A stretch of 64,000 bases of DNA from Nocardioides aurantiacus (GTDB lineage Bacteria > Actinomycetota > Actinomycetes > Propionibacteriales > Nocardioidaceae), in assembly GCF_003752505.1 (NCBI RefSeq), contig NZ_RKHO01000001.1:1736001-1800000 (forward strand), in the 5' to 3' direction. Both the position numbers and the translations under genes were made by a program. The notes below the pieces were generated by a model. It saw only the letters and a program-made list of their open reading frames with translations. It was not told where the DNA came from and did not search any database. Numbering within the stretch: the first letter of the stretch is position 1; each line of letters begins with the position of its first letter. Below, piece by piece: positions 50,657 through 58,963 of the stretch.

Positions 50657-51306
50657 ACGAGCACGAGGAGGACCACACTCACACCCGGCTGCGCGAGCTG
50701 CTGGGCCCCTACGTCCTGGGCGGTCTCGACGCCGACGACCGGGCTCGGCTCAAGGCCCATCTCCCGACCTGTGCCGCGTGCCGCGACGAGCTCGCGACGT
50801 ACGCCGGGCTGCCGGCGCTGCTGCGGGACGGGGCGCCGGCATCAGCACACCGCGAAACTTCCGATGCTGCCTTGGGGGACGCGGTCGGAGCCCTGAGGAC
50901 CCGCCGTCGACGTCGCCGGCTCCAGCTGACCGCGGCCGCCGCGGTCGCGCTGGTCGCCGGAGCGGGTGTCGGCACGGCGCTGGTACTCGGTCCTGACACA
51001 CCGGTCGGAACGACTCTCGCGCTGGGCGCACCGGCGGGTGTGAGCGCCACCGGTGCGACCTCTTTGAGCGCCAAGCCCTGGGGCACGTCGGTCGAGCTCG
51101 ACCTGCGGGGGCTCCCACAAGACGAGCAGTTCATCGCCTGGCTGGTCTCACCCGAGGGAGAGCGCCAGCAGGTCGCCACCTGGGGATCGACCGGCAACGG
51201 CGAGGCGCACGTGACCGGGGCGGCGGCATTCGTCACGCGCGACGTGGCCCAGGTGCGAGTCACCGACTCCGACGGTGATCTCGTGCTCTCCACCACTACC
51301 CGGTGA
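50653..51306 (+). CDS. Anti-sigma factor (RskA/RslA-like, zinc-finger type)
   Basis: This 217-aa membrane protein has an N-terminal cytoplasmic zinc-binding anti-sigma domain, RLRELLGPYVLGGLDADDRA, then LKAHLPTCAACRDELATYAG with the His-x3-Cys-x2-Cys motif. A single transmembrane helix follows (LTAAAAVALVAGAGVGTALV, about residues 98-117). The extracytoplasmic domain (KPWGTSVELDLRGLPQDEQF, AWLVSPEGERQQVATWGSTG) is the RskA/RslA C-terminal type. It should hold the sigma factor inactive until an external signal triggers release. Confidence 0.93.
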   Translation: MNEHEEDHTHTRLRELLGPYVLGGLDADDRARLKAHLPTCAACRDELATYAGLPALLRDGAPASAHRETSDAALGDAVGALRTRRRRRRLQLTAAAAVALVAGAGVGTALVLGPDTPVGTTLALGAPAGVSATGATSLSAKPWGTSVELDLRGLPQDEQFIAWLVSPEGERQQVATWGSTGNGEAHVTGAAAFVTRDVAQVRVTDSDGDLVLSTTTR

Positions 51307-51364
51307 ACCGATCCGCCGGCGACGGCGTACCCATGCGTGACATCCGACGAAAAAGGAACCCACC

Positions 51365-52057
51365 ATGAAGAAGATGACCACCGCCCTCACCGCCCTCACC
51401 GTGACCGCGGCGCTCGGCGGCACCTACGCCGCCACCGCCGGCAGCGCCTCCGCCGCCCCTGGGCCTGGGCACCGCGACCGCCACCACGCGACCAAGTCCG
51501 TGGACGTCGAGATCCTCGCCCCCGCACGCGGCGACAACGCCGGCATCGCCGGAGCCGGATGGTTCGTCGACCTCGACATCGACTTCCACGACACCACCCT
51601 GGCAGGCACCGGCTTCACCGCCAACCAGTTGACCGGGCCGGCCGCGCACAACAACACCGCTCCCTTCCCCGGTAGCTTCTCGACCGGTGCCGACGACCGG
51701 ATGCCCGGCCTGGTCGTGCTCACCAGCACCACCAACAGCACCCTGCCCGGCTTCTCCGGGCCCGGAACCAACCTGGCCAACCTGTTCAACCTCACCGGCG
51801 TCACCGACCGCTCCAGGAACGACGTCGAGATCTGGGACACCTGGATCGTCGGCGCCCCGATCGCCGGCAAGGACGTCACCACCAGGCTGACCGTCGCCGT
51901 CATCGACGACCTGAACCACGACGGCATCTACAACGACGCACCCGCCGTCGTCACCGACCAGAACGCCGACGGACGCATCGACCGCCGCGACCTGGAAGCC
52001 ATCGGCGTCGCCTCCAAGGTCGAGACCGTCGACTTCCGCATCAACGGCGCGTCCTGA
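51365..52057 (+). CDS. Secreted protein with spondin-like and EF-hand-like segments
   Basis: This is a 230-aa exported protein. A classical signal peptide (KKMTTALTALTVTAALGGTY, AATAGSASAAP with cleavage likely after ASAA) is followed by VDVEILAPARGDNAGIAGAG WFVDLDIDF. The middle has PFPGSFSTGADDRMPGLVVL and TNLANLFNLTGVTDRSRNDV EIWDTWIVGAP. The C-terminus has acidic repeats like calcium-binding loops: DDLNHDGIYNDAP and DQNADGRIDRRDLEAIG. It follows the anti-sigma gene by 58 bp with a strong AAAAAGGAA ribosome site and is probably the main target of the sigma factor. The family is unnamed to me. Confidence 0.75.
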   Translation: MKKMTTALTALTVTAALGGTYAATAGSASAAPGPGHRDRHHATKSVDVEILAPARGDNAGIAGAGWFVDLDIDFHDTTLAGTGFTANQLTGPAAHNNTAPFPGSFSTGADDRMPGLVVLTSTTNSTLPGFSGPGTNLANLFNLTGVTDRSRNDVEIWDTWIVGAPIAGKDVTTRLTVAVIDDLNHDGIYNDAPAVVTDQNADGRIDRRDLEAIGVASKVETVDFRINGAS

Positions 52058-52425
52058 AGGGGAATCCGAACGCGCGTCCCTCGTCGCGCACCACTCCTCA
52101 CTTCGTGTGACCTGCCGGTCGAACGGGTCAACCTCGACGCCGTCGCACCTAGGCTGAGACGGGGGCAGGCAGACTCGAGGAATGCTGACACCCCGCTTGG
52201 AGCCAGGATGACTGCCCTGTCCGTCGCAGGCGCCATCCGCACTTGGGCATGATCACCTCCGTCGTCACCGGAGCAGTGGCCGGCGTCGCCATGGGTTTGT
52301 GCTGCAGCAAAGACACGACGGCACACCCTGGGCCGAGCGTGTGCGGCGTCGGGCCCGGGCAGTGCGCTCGAGCGCGAGCGGCCAGAGTCGCATCACCAAT
52401 GCCGAGCTGACGCAGATCGCACAGG
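52058..52425. other. Gap with decayed repeat unit
   Basis: About 370 bp without a complete gene. Its right part (52302-52420) is copy 1 of a 119-bp repeat whose second copy lies at 53773-53890. Confidence 0.6.
52302..52420 (+). repeat. Dispersed repeat, copy 1
   Basis: Starts CTGCAGCAAAGACACGACGG and shares most of its 119 bp with copy 2 at 53773-53890. One plus-strand frame is coding-like (QQRHDGTPWAERVRRRARAV, then RSSASGQSRITNAELTQIAQ) and ends in TGA right at att-like copy C. Differences between copies include a 2-nt deletion, so at least one is broken. Confidence 0.7.
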
Positions 52426-52552
52426 GGTGAATAAGTGCGTCATCTGGGGGGGTGGGGGTCAAATTGCAGAACGCCCCTGACCTACATCTCTGCAGGTCAG
52501 GGGCGGTGCATCGGTCGGGCTGACAGGATTTGAACCTGCGACCCCTTGTCCA
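52426..52552 (-). repeat. tRNA 3'-end copy C with terminator (right boundary of the 7.8-kb island)
   Basis: Same block and orientation as copy B: TGGACAAGGGGTCGCAGG, TTCAAATCCTGTCAGCCCG, ACC on the minus strand, hairpin and the GTGAATAAGTGCGTCATC tail. Copies B and C are about 7.78 kb apart. This is the pattern left by an element that integrates at a tRNA 3' end. Confidence 0.8.
52473..52504 (-). terminator. Terminator hairpin of tRNA fragment copy C
   Basis: GCCCCTGACCTACA and TGCAGGTCAGGGGC form a 14-bp stem with one mismatch around TCTC, downstream of the tRNA 3' end on the minus strand. Confidence 0.7.
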
Positions 52553-52990
52553 TCTCACCAGCCCAGTACTTCTTTGCTGCGATGGGCTTCGTTTGGCTCT
52601 GACCTGCGAAAAGACCTCGCGGCCAGCCAGTTTCCTTTGGCCTCACGGGCCGGCCTCTGCTGGTTTTGGACCCAATTAGTGGTGAATAAGTGCGGCACGA
52701 CACAAGGGCCCCCGGCACTCGGTCGTGCCGCCCTGACTTTGTTGGTCTTCGACGCTAGACCCACGCCCGGTAGCGAGCCACCGGTCCCGCGTAAGTCTTG
52801 CCGCTCATCGACTTCAGACAGTCATCTCGCGGCCCGTTTACACCCGCAATTCTTCCCATGCACATGTCACGTGCCCATGCGGCAGACCAGGCCACCCTGA
52901 TGGGGCGAAGTACCGTGGGGCTTCGCTGGATGGCCCATCTACGCGGCGCCGACCCAAGGGGGCACCGCCACAAGAAGCCTCAGCGGCGCG
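52553..52990. other. Gap right of att-like copy C
   Basis: About 440 bp of lower-GC sequence with no supported gene. The 14-mer GGTGAATAAGTGCG from the tail of copy C recurs at 52681-52694, a possible trace of another junction. Confidence 0.5.
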
Positions 52991-53490
52991 TCAGTCGTAG
53001 CGGGTGAACGTGGTGGGGGTGCTGTCGAGGTTTCCGTCCAGGGTGTCGAACTGGACGACGGTCGACTCCCCATTGGCGCGTGTGATTTGCACGACCGACT
53101 CGAAAGACTCCGGGCTGCCATCGGCTTGAACCCAGACCCGTCCGCCTTTGAAAGCACGCACACGCCGACTCGCTCGGTGAGTGGTGCGTCGACCAGGCTG
53201 GCCGAGAAGGTCGCCCAGTCCCTGTCGGGGACTTCCAGGACCCATTTTTTCACGCGGGCTAGCGGGACGACGGTGGCCCGGTCGACGTTGATGTTGGAAC
53301 GCGGCGTTCGCTGGACACCGTTCAAACAGACCTCCTCGGGCGCGTCTAGCGATGCCATCGACGGCTTGCTGTTCGGTTCACTATTCGAAGCAGAGGAGCA
53401 TGCGCCGAGGAGCAGAGAGCTGACCATCATGTAGGCGATGGGCACACCAACTGTACGAAGCGCTTCTCTCGCGAGTCCGCCACCGTTCAT
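52991..53490 (-). pseudogene. Lipoprotein gene with internal frameshift
   Basis: The first part, from ATG 53490, encodes a lipoprotein signal VPIAYMMVSSLLLGACSSAS and then APEEVCLNGVQRTPRSNINV and PDRDWATFSASLVDAPLTER. The second part, in another frame and ending at 52991, continues sensibly: RAFKGGRVWVQADGSPESFE, then SVVQITRANGESTVVQFDTL DG and a TYD-like end. The frames switch near 53160 at GTGTGCGTG, where a 2-nt change would join them into about 166 aa. Small Cys-containing actinobacterial lipoproteins of this kind have no known function. Confidence 0.55.
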
Positions 53491-54234
53491 GCGGACGCGG
53501 TGACAGTTCGTGTGCGTTGGCAGGCGAGATGCTTGGGGTCGTCTGTCACCGGATGATTGCGTGCCCACTGGACGTGGCACCGGTGGCCGCTAGGTCTTGT
53601 TCTGATTGCACGGCACAAACCTGCGAAGTCTGAGTGGCCGGTCGTGGCCCAGCCACATGTCGATGCTGTTGCTGGAGAATTCCGGGGAGGTCGTCCCGCT
53701 CACGGACCGCGAACCGAACCCCGGAATCGGCCGACAGGACCACTGTCAGGTTCGAGGCCAACACCGGCTCCACTGCAGCAAAGGCACGACGGCACACCCA
53801 GGGCCGAGCGTGCGCGGCGTCGGGCCTGCAGTGCTCGCGAGCGCGAGCGGCCAGAATCGCATCATCAACCCCGAGCGGAGGCAGCTCGCCCACGAAGACT
53901 TCTTCAGGATCCCAGGAGCAGTCACGTCCGCGCCCAGCTTCCGATGCGTGGACGTCCTGCTCGTACACGACGACCCCACGCTCAACACGAGCTCGACCAG
54001 CGATACCAGCCCGGCGTCGTCCACGTTGCCTCAGCACTGCAGCCCGACCGATGTAAGTGTCTCGCGTCGTTGAAGCTGGGTCGGCGTCATGGTCGGCGCG
54101 ATGATGCCGTAAGAGATCTCTGGCGCGACCTCCGTAGCTGAGACTAGTTGTGTCTCTGCACGACCTTGCTGCACCCTGGCGTCATCGGATCGATCGGGCA
54201 GCAAACCCGCCTGTTTCCGTGGAAGGCTGACCGA
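53491..54234. other. Decayed region with second copy of the dispersed repeat
   Basis: About 740 bp where every open frame overlaps another and none matches a family. Copy 2 of the 119-bp repeat lies at 53773-53890. Confidence 0.55.
53773..53890 (+). repeat. Dispersed repeat, copy 2
   Basis: Starts CTGCAGCAAAGGCACGACGG. Relative to copy 1 it has scattered substitutions and a net loss of bases around CCTGCAGTGCTCGC, which breaks the shared reading frame. The two copies are about 1.35 kb apart in the same orientation. Confidence 0.7.
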
Positions 54235-54693
54235 GTGAGCGATGATCGGAATCTCGTTGCGGCGGAAGGCGTAGCTCCAGATGGGGAACCGTGGATGCTC
54301 CTGTACGCACCTGAAGGTGAATTGGGGCACCCTCACCACTTGGTTCTCTTCGTGCGCGGGCGCGAGCACGAAAGCAGGTCCGGGTTCGACATCCCCGGAT
54401 CAACTGAGATCGGCTTCGGCGCTGGGCTCAAGCCTGGGGTGGGAAACTACTACCTGTACGGACTCACCACCTCCCGGATCCGAACGATTCGCGCAGAGAG
54501 TCAAGACGTCACCCGCCAGTCCCAGGCGGCCACCCTGGCCTGTTCGGACGCGTCAACGGAAGGCGGGGATTCGCTGCGAGTCTTCGTCCTAGTCCGGCCC
54601 GCCGTCGAGGACGTAACAGCCCTCGTAGGTCTAGATCAAGCAGGACACCAAGTGCAGCGGATACACCTCACGGCTCCACCAGAACGGTCATAG
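54235..54693 (+). CDS. Hypothetical protein
   Basis: This is a 152-aa soluble protein with no recognised family. It reads DDRNLVAAEGVAPDGEPWML, then LYAPEGELGHPHHLVLFVRG and NYYLYGLTTSRIRTIRAESQ, and ends TALVGLDQAGHQVQRIHL. The alternating hydrophobic pattern suggests a beta-rich domain. I chose GTG 54235 because GGAAGG lies 8 nt upstream; the frame is open further left without a clear start. It stands alone in the accessory region. Confidence 0.5.
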   Translation: MSDDRNLVAAEGVAPDGEPWMLLYAPEGELGHPHHLVLFVRGREHESRSGFDIPGSTEIGFGAGLKPGVGNYYLYGLTTSRIRTIRAESQDVTRQSQAATLACSDASTEGGDSLRVFVLVRPAVEDVTALVGLDQAGHQVQRIHLTAPPERS

Positions 54694-54741
54694 CGAACAA
54701 AAGCGCCGCGATACAGCACGGTCGGGCCCCTCGCTCTTTTG

Positions 54742-54760
54742 GGCGGCGGCAGGCGCCGCC
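54742..54760 (+). other. Hairpin in the leader of the next gene
   Basis: GGCGGCG-GCAGG-CGCCGCC is a perfect 7-bp stem ending 8 nt before the ATG at 54769. It could mask the ribosome site. Confidence 0.4.
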
Positions 54761-54768
54761 AGGTGCGT

Positions 54769-55326
54769 ATGGTTGAGCTTGTGAACCCGTCCCGACGCCG
54801 CGGCAGCAGGATCGGTCAGGCCCTCGTCAAGACCGCACCGGAGGGCACGGTCGTCCGGCTCGAGATACGGGTCGAGCGTGGCCACGAAGCCGGCCCGCAG
54901 GTTCGGCTGCTCCTCAACGGCAAGGACCCGCTCGGCAGGAGACACTTCATCACAGGCAACCATCCACGGGACCTGTTCGAGACCGGTGCCCTGCTGCCGA
55001 CCGACCCGCCTCGCCGAGTCGCGCTGTACGGATGCGGGTGCGGCATCTTCGGCTGCTCCGCCCTCACAGGGCTCATCAGCCGCACCGGCGACCAGATCAC
55101 GTGGAGCGACTTCTACGACTTCCACGCCGGCGAGTACGACGGACCGTTCCACGAAGACTCGACGTGGCCCGACCCCGTTCACGACCCGGACGCAGACGAA
55201 GACCTCCTGCCGACCCAGCTGAACCTGCCCAGCATCACCTTCGACGCCGAGCAGTACCTCGACGTCGTCCACGACGCGACCCAGGGATGGTCACAGGAGT
55301 GCGGGCGCCGCAGCGAGTGGACGTAG
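54769..55326 (+). CDS. Hypothetical protein with Cys-rich CGCGIFGC motif
   Basis: This is about 185 aa. The distinctive centre is VALYGCGCGIFGCSALTGLI, then SRTGDQITWSDFYDFHAGEY DGPF, a pattern I associate with an unnamed actinobacterial family. The three Cys in CGCGIFGC could bind metal. The N-terminal part (GTVVRLEIRVERGHEAGPQV, RLLLNGKDPLGR) is beta-rich, and the C-terminus is acidic. Starts at ATG 54769 or GTG 54781 are both possible. It is followed 24 bp later by another orphan gene on the same strand. Confidence 0.6.
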   Translation: MVELVNPSRRRGSRIGQALVKTAPEGTVVRLEIRVERGHEAGPQVRLLLNGKDPLGRRHFITGNHPRDLFETGALLPTDPPRRVALYGCGCGIFGCSALTGLISRTGDQITWSDFYDFHAGEYDGPFHEDSTWPDPVHDPDADEDLLPTQLNLPSITFDAEQYLDVVHDATQGWSQECGRRSEWT

Positions 55327-55350
55327 ACCGTCGCCGGTCACACTGAGCAC

Positions 55351-55944
55351 ATGAGTGTCCTGCGACCCGCCGCCGACACCACCCCGGCCGGCTGGATCCT
55401 CGCCGCCGCACGGACCGGCGACGCGCCGACCGTGCTGCGCTACGGCCCACCCGGGTTCGACACCTACCTGCGCCTCCCAGTCGACGGCAACGTCGTCTTC
55501 GACATGGGGCCCGGTGCCGGGGTCCACCCGATGGAGGCCCGGCTCCAGGTGCTCGCAGCGCACACCACCACCCCCGATATCGCCTACGTCGGGGTGTGGC
55601 ACGGGCACGGGTTCGCCAACGGACCCGACCCAGTCGCACCGGTCGTGCCCCTGCCGAACGCGTGGATGTACCTGTTCACCGGCCCCGTGACAGCGACGCG
55701 GTACGCCCAACAGACCGTGTGGTCCTTTCCCGACGGCACGCCGGACGCCGGCATTGCCGCCGAGCCGGACCTGGTGTGGCCGGACGACCACTCGTGGTGC
55801 CTGGCGTGTGAGGTCGATGAGGAGATCGAGTTCAGCATCGGCTGCTCTGCGGCGGTCGCCGCGGCCCTCGAGGCAGTCCTGCCCGGGCGGGCACGCCGCG
55901 TTGCCTACGGCGAGGACGCGCCACGGGAGCGCGCCCGCCGGTAG
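55351..55944 (+). CDS. Hypothetical protein
   Basis: This 197-aa protein has landmarks GWILAAARTGDAPTVLRYGP, PPGFDTYLRLPVDGN, AYVGVWHGHGFAN, and PDDHSWCLACEVDEEIEFSI, then GCSAAVAAALEAVLPG. The second half (DLVWPDDHSWCLACEVDEEIE) is a pattern I have seen in uncharacterised actinobacterial proteins, but I know no function. No signal peptide or membrane helix is present. It probably shares a transcript with the Cys-rich protein upstream. An immunity-like role is conceivable but unsupported. Confidence 0.6.
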   Translation: MSVLRPAADTTPAGWILAAARTGDAPTVLRYGPPGFDTYLRLPVDGNVVFDMGPGAGVHPMEARLQVLAAHTTTPDIAYVGVWHGHGFANGPDPVAPVVPLPNAWMYLFTGPVTATRYAQQTVWSFPDGTPDAGIAAEPDLVWPDDHSWCLACEVDEEIEFSIGCSAAVAAALEAVLPGRARRVAYGEDAPRERARR

Positions 55945-56073
55945 CCACGAGACCATGCGCACGTTCCAGCACTCCAGCTGGCCACAGCGGCACCCCCGAC
56001 AGCAGGCGTACATGCCACTAACCCCGTCGCGTTGCACGGTCGGGCCAGCCGACCGCTCGACTACCGTGCGGTG

Positions 56074-56799
56074 ATGCCCGACGCCATCTACGAAGACCCG
56101 CGCCTGGCCGCGCTGTACGACACCTTCGACGGCGAGCGCGACGACCTGGCGGCCTACGTGGACCTGGCCCGCGAGCTGGAGGCTCGCGACGTCGTCGACC
56201 TGGGATGTGGCACCGGCGCGCTGGCGCTGCTCCTCGCCGCTTCGGGGTGTCGTGTGGTCGGGGTCGACCCGGCTGCCGCGTCCCTGGAAGTGGCGCGCAC
56301 GAAGCCGGGCGCGGGACAGGTGAGATGGGTCCTCGGTGACGCCTCGACTCTGCCGCACGACCGGGCGGACCTGGTGACGATGACCGGCAACGTCGCCCAG
56401 GTCTTCCTCACCGAGACCGACTGGCACGCCACCCTCCGCGGCGCGCACGCAGCGTTGCGGCCAGGCGGTCACCTCGTCTTCGAGACGAGACGCCCCGACC
56501 GCCGAGCTTGGGAGGACTGGGCCGCGGACACCTCCCCGAGGACCCTGGTGGTGCCCGGAGTCGGACAGGTGGAGCACCGCCGGCAGGTTCTCGACGTGGA
56601 CCTCCCATTCGTACGGTTCCAGCACCAGTACCGGATCGGCTCAGACGGCGCCGTGCTCTCGTCTGACTCGACGCTGCGGTTCTGGCGCGACGACGAGATC
56701 CTCGGAAGCCTCGACGCGAACGGCTACGAGGTCGTCGAGGTCCGCGACGCACCGGACCGCCCCGGCCGGGAGTGGATCTACGTCGCCCACCGCAGGTAG
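56074..56799 (+). CDS. SAM-dependent methyltransferase, class I
   Basis: This 241-aa protein opens IYEDPRLAALYDTFDGERDD, then DVVDLGCGTGALALLLAASG, the SAM-binding motif I with all its glycines, followed by CRVVGVDPAAASLEVARTKP (acidic motif II) and DLVTMTGNVAQVFLTETDWH. RGAHAALRPGGHLVFETRRP is the usual post-II strand. The C-terminal domain (FVRFQHQYRIGSDGAVLSSD) resembles small-molecule methyltransferases rather than RNA ones. ATG 56074 follows GTG 56071; either could serve. The substrate is unknown. Confidence 0.85.
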   Translation: MPDAIYEDPRLAALYDTFDGERDDLAAYVDLARELEARDVVDLGCGTGALALLLAASGCRVVGVDPAAASLEVARTKPGAGQVRWVLGDASTLPHDRADLVTMTGNVAQVFLTETDWHATLRGAHAALRPGGHLVFETRRPDRRAWEDWAADTSPRTLVVPGVGQVEHRRQVLDVDLPFVRFQHQYRIGSDGAVLSSDSTLRFWRDDEILGSLDANGYEVVEVRDAPDRPGREWIYVAHRR

Positions 56800-56988
56800 G
56801 TCCCACGCTGCGTAGCGCGGGCACCCTTCCAGGCGAGGGGCAACGTCGAGTACCTGTCACGCAACGAGGGCACCCGCCCCCGCCTGCAGGATCGACCGCG
56901 CCGTGCGCCAAAGTCGCCCTGCCCAACCCGATCAGGCTCATTCGAGCGGGTGCAGACCTCTGCACGGCGGCAGCAAAGACGTCATGGC

Positions 56989-57453
56989 TCACCACATGCC
57001 GCGCAACGCGGCCTGGGCCACACGGAGCAGGTCCAGGAGGTCGACGGGGAAGAAGAGAACATCGGCCGACTCCAGGTCTGCCGGTGACCACCACCGCCAG
57101 CCAGTCACCGACGCTCGTTCGAGGGCCGTCCAACCATCCGACGTGGGCGACGCACCGTCCACCCGGGCCGCGAAGTAGTGCTCCACCTGATCGGTCACGA
57201 CACCGTGGCTGCGAAACGTCGTCTCCGCGGTCCGCAGTGGCCCCAGCAGGTTCGTCAACTCGAAACCGGTCTCCTCGCGCACCTCCCGCAACGCAGCCGC
57301 CCGCAACGACTCTCCGTCCCGCACGCCACCCCCAGGCGTCAACCACCATCGAGGAGCGGCCGCGTCGGACAGGTCCAACCCCTCGAACAGCAACGTCTCG
57401 CCGGCCGCGTTCAACAGCAGCACCCGGGCCACCGTCCGCTGCACGTTCGACAT
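56989..57453 (-). CDS. NUDIX hydrolase
   Basis: This 154-aa enzyme hydrolyses a nucleoside-diphosphate-linked substrate. The Nudix box is complete: GGGVRDGESLRAAALREVRE, then ETGFEL, matching G-x5-E-x7-REUXEE. The protein begins QRTVARVLLLNAAGETLLFE and ends SADVLFFPVDLLDLLRVAQA. It is divergent from a DUF1707 gene. A housekeeping (8-oxo-dGTP-like) or specific role cannot be told apart. Confidence 0.9.
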   Translation of the reverse strand: MSNVQRTVARVLLLNAAGETLLFEGLDLSDAAAPRWWLTPGGGVRDGESLRAAALREVREETGFELTNLLGPLRTAETTFRSHGVVTDQVEHYFAARVDGASPTSDGWTALERASVTGWRWWSPADLESADVLFFPVDLLDLLRVAQAALRGMW

Positions 57454-57588
57454 CCCACGACCGTACGCATGCGGCTCGCCGACGTACGTATCCAGGCACC
57501 CGCCCGGCACCCGGGGTGTCGCATCGACCGCGCACGACACGCGCAACGCCTCACCGGCCGCCAGGCCACCGAGTGCCACCATCGGCAG

Positions 57589-58029
57589 ATGAGCACGCCC
57601 CTGGACGCAGCAGCCCTCAGCGCGCTGTCCGAACGCGTAGGCGACACCGAACGCGACACCGTCATCGCCGACCTCAACGGCCACCACGCCCACGGGCGCC
57701 TGACCGCCGACGAGCTCGACCGACGCCAGTCGCTCGCGTTGAGCGCCGTCACCAGGTACGACCTGCTTCAACTCACCTCCGACCTGCCCCAGACCCGCAC
57801 GCCTTCGCGAGCCGGAACCGCCGGACTCGCTGCACCGCAGGCCGTCGCGGTCGCACGCCGGGTCGGCATCGCTGCGGTGACCGCATCACCGGTCCTCGGG
57901 GCAGCGTGGTGGCTGGGAAACGTGTACGAGTACGGCACCGGCGTCGAGGTCGGGTTCACCGCCACCGTCGTCGGTGGCGTCATCGGGTACGCCACCCACG
58001 CCGTCCGCGACCGCATGCGCCGCCGGTAG
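57589..58029 (+). CDS. DUF1707 (SHOCT-like) membrane protein
   Basis: This is a 146-aa protein. The N-terminus is a clear DUF1707 domain: VGDTERDTVIADLNGHHAHG, then RLTADELDRRQSLALSAVTR, a small domain widespread in actinobacteria that often precedes a membrane part. Two hydrophobic segments follow (VGIAAVTASPVLGAAWWLG and FTATVVGGVIGYATHAV) and a basic tail RDRMRRR. A role in membrane-associated regulation is inferred from the family; nothing specific is known. Confidence 0.85.
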   Translation: MSTPLDAAALSALSERVGDTERDTVIADLNGHHAHGRLTADELDRRQSLALSAVTRYDLLQLTSDLPQTRTPSRAGTAGLAAPQAVAVARRVGIAAVTASPVLGAAWWLGNVYEYGTGVEVGFTATVVGGVIGYATHAVRDRMRRR

Positions 58030-58172
58030 TCGCGCGCCGGCTGTGCAGGAACCGGCTAGGAACGACCGGTCCCCATACAGGTCCGCAAGCGCCACCGGTG
58101 GGGTCAGCCGCACGGGCCAGCAGACTTGGTCAGAGCACTGCCACGAGGCCTCACGAACGGCACAATGACCTC

Positions 58173-58451
58173 GTGCCCACCCTCAAGCCCCGGTCACGCC
58201 ATCCACAGGGCCCCGGACGGCGCCTCGAGGACGGCACCGGGCCGCAGGCCCGCCGGCCCGACCGCGTCGCCCGGTTGTGCCTGGGCCTCGCCATCATCGG
58301 AGCCCTCATCGGTCTCGTCGGATTCGTGGCGCTCAACGAGAGCCAGGCGCTGACCCTCAGCCGCATTGTCACTGGTGCCGCACTCCTCATCTGGCTTGTC
58401 ACCAAAGTCGTTCGCCGACGGCGATCCGCCGCTGCGGACCAGCCCCGATGA
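58173..58451 (+). CDS. Small two-helix membrane protein
   Basis: This is a 92-aa protein (GTG start). A basic N-terminus (TLKPRSRHPQGPGRRLEDG) precedes two hydrophobic segments, RLCLGLAIIGALIGLVGFVA and SRIVTGAALLIWLVTKVV, then RRRRSAAADQPR. I recognise no family. Its TGA overlaps the ATG of the next gene (ATGA), so the two small membrane proteins are coupled and may interact. Confidence 0.6.
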   Translation: MPTLKPRSRHPQGPGRRLEDGTGPQARRPDRVARLCLGLAIIGALIGLVGFVALNESQALTLSRIVTGAALLIWLVTKVVRRRRSAAADQPR

Positions 58452-58885
58452 CACGGCCGGCGAACGGTTCGACGGTGACGCCCCAAACCGCCTACCTCGA
58501 CGTACGGGCACTCCCATGGCGCCCCCGAGCACGCGTCATGAAAGCCAACACGCTCCGCGACCTCGACCCGACCGACGTCTCCGAAGACATCGCCGGGTTC
58601 CTCATCGGCCTCGCGGTCTGGGTCGTCATCATCATCACCGCGCCCATCCTCGTGCTCGTCCTCGCCGCCGCCCTCCTCTCGATCGAGCTCCCCATCGTCA
58701 TCGCGGTCGCAGTCCTCCTCACCGCAGCCCGCTTCTGCGGGCTCATCCCGTGGTCGGTTGTCGTCCTCGACCCACACACCGGCACCGAAACCCACGAGCG
58801 CTACCGGAACCTGCTCCGCGCCGTAGCCCGCATCCGCGGCGTCAACCACAACCGGCACGTCGACGTCCGCTGGGCCTGGGCCTAA
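58448..58885 (+). CDS. Membrane protein, function unknown
   Basis: This is a 145-aa protein coupled to the preceding gene by a 4-bp overlap. It reads LPWRPRARVMKANTLRDLDP, then IAGFLIGLAVWVVIIITAPI LVLVLAAALLSIELPIVIAV (a long double hydrophobic segment) and GLIPWSVVVLDPHTGTETHE, RYRNLLRAVARIRGVNHN. Two or three helices are likely, with a cytoplasmic C-terminal domain. I do not recognise a family. The orphan HTH gene follows 78 bp later. Confidence 0.55.
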   Translation: MTRPANGSTVTPQTAYLDVRALPWRPRARVMKANTLRDLDPTDVSEDIAGFLIGLAVWVVIIITAPILVLVLAAALLSIELPIVIAVAVLLTAARFCGLIPWSVVVLDPHTGTETHERYRNLLRAVARIRGVNHNRHVDVRWAWA

Positions 58886-58963
58886 CCCACCGAACCCGAC
58901 ACCCCAGACCCAGACCCAGCCGCAGTCGTTTCGCCCCAACCAGCGCCGGGCACCCTGCACGCC

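Noticed and set aside
52755-52973. Possible integrase fragment next to att-like copy C
   Set aside because: I looked for tyrosine recombinase catalytic motifs (R, HxxR, Y) on both strands here and found none.
53546-54141. Overlapping frames on both strands over the second dispersed repeat
   Set aside because: Three mutually overlapping open frames, none with a family pattern; the repeat itself is frameshifted relative to copy 1.
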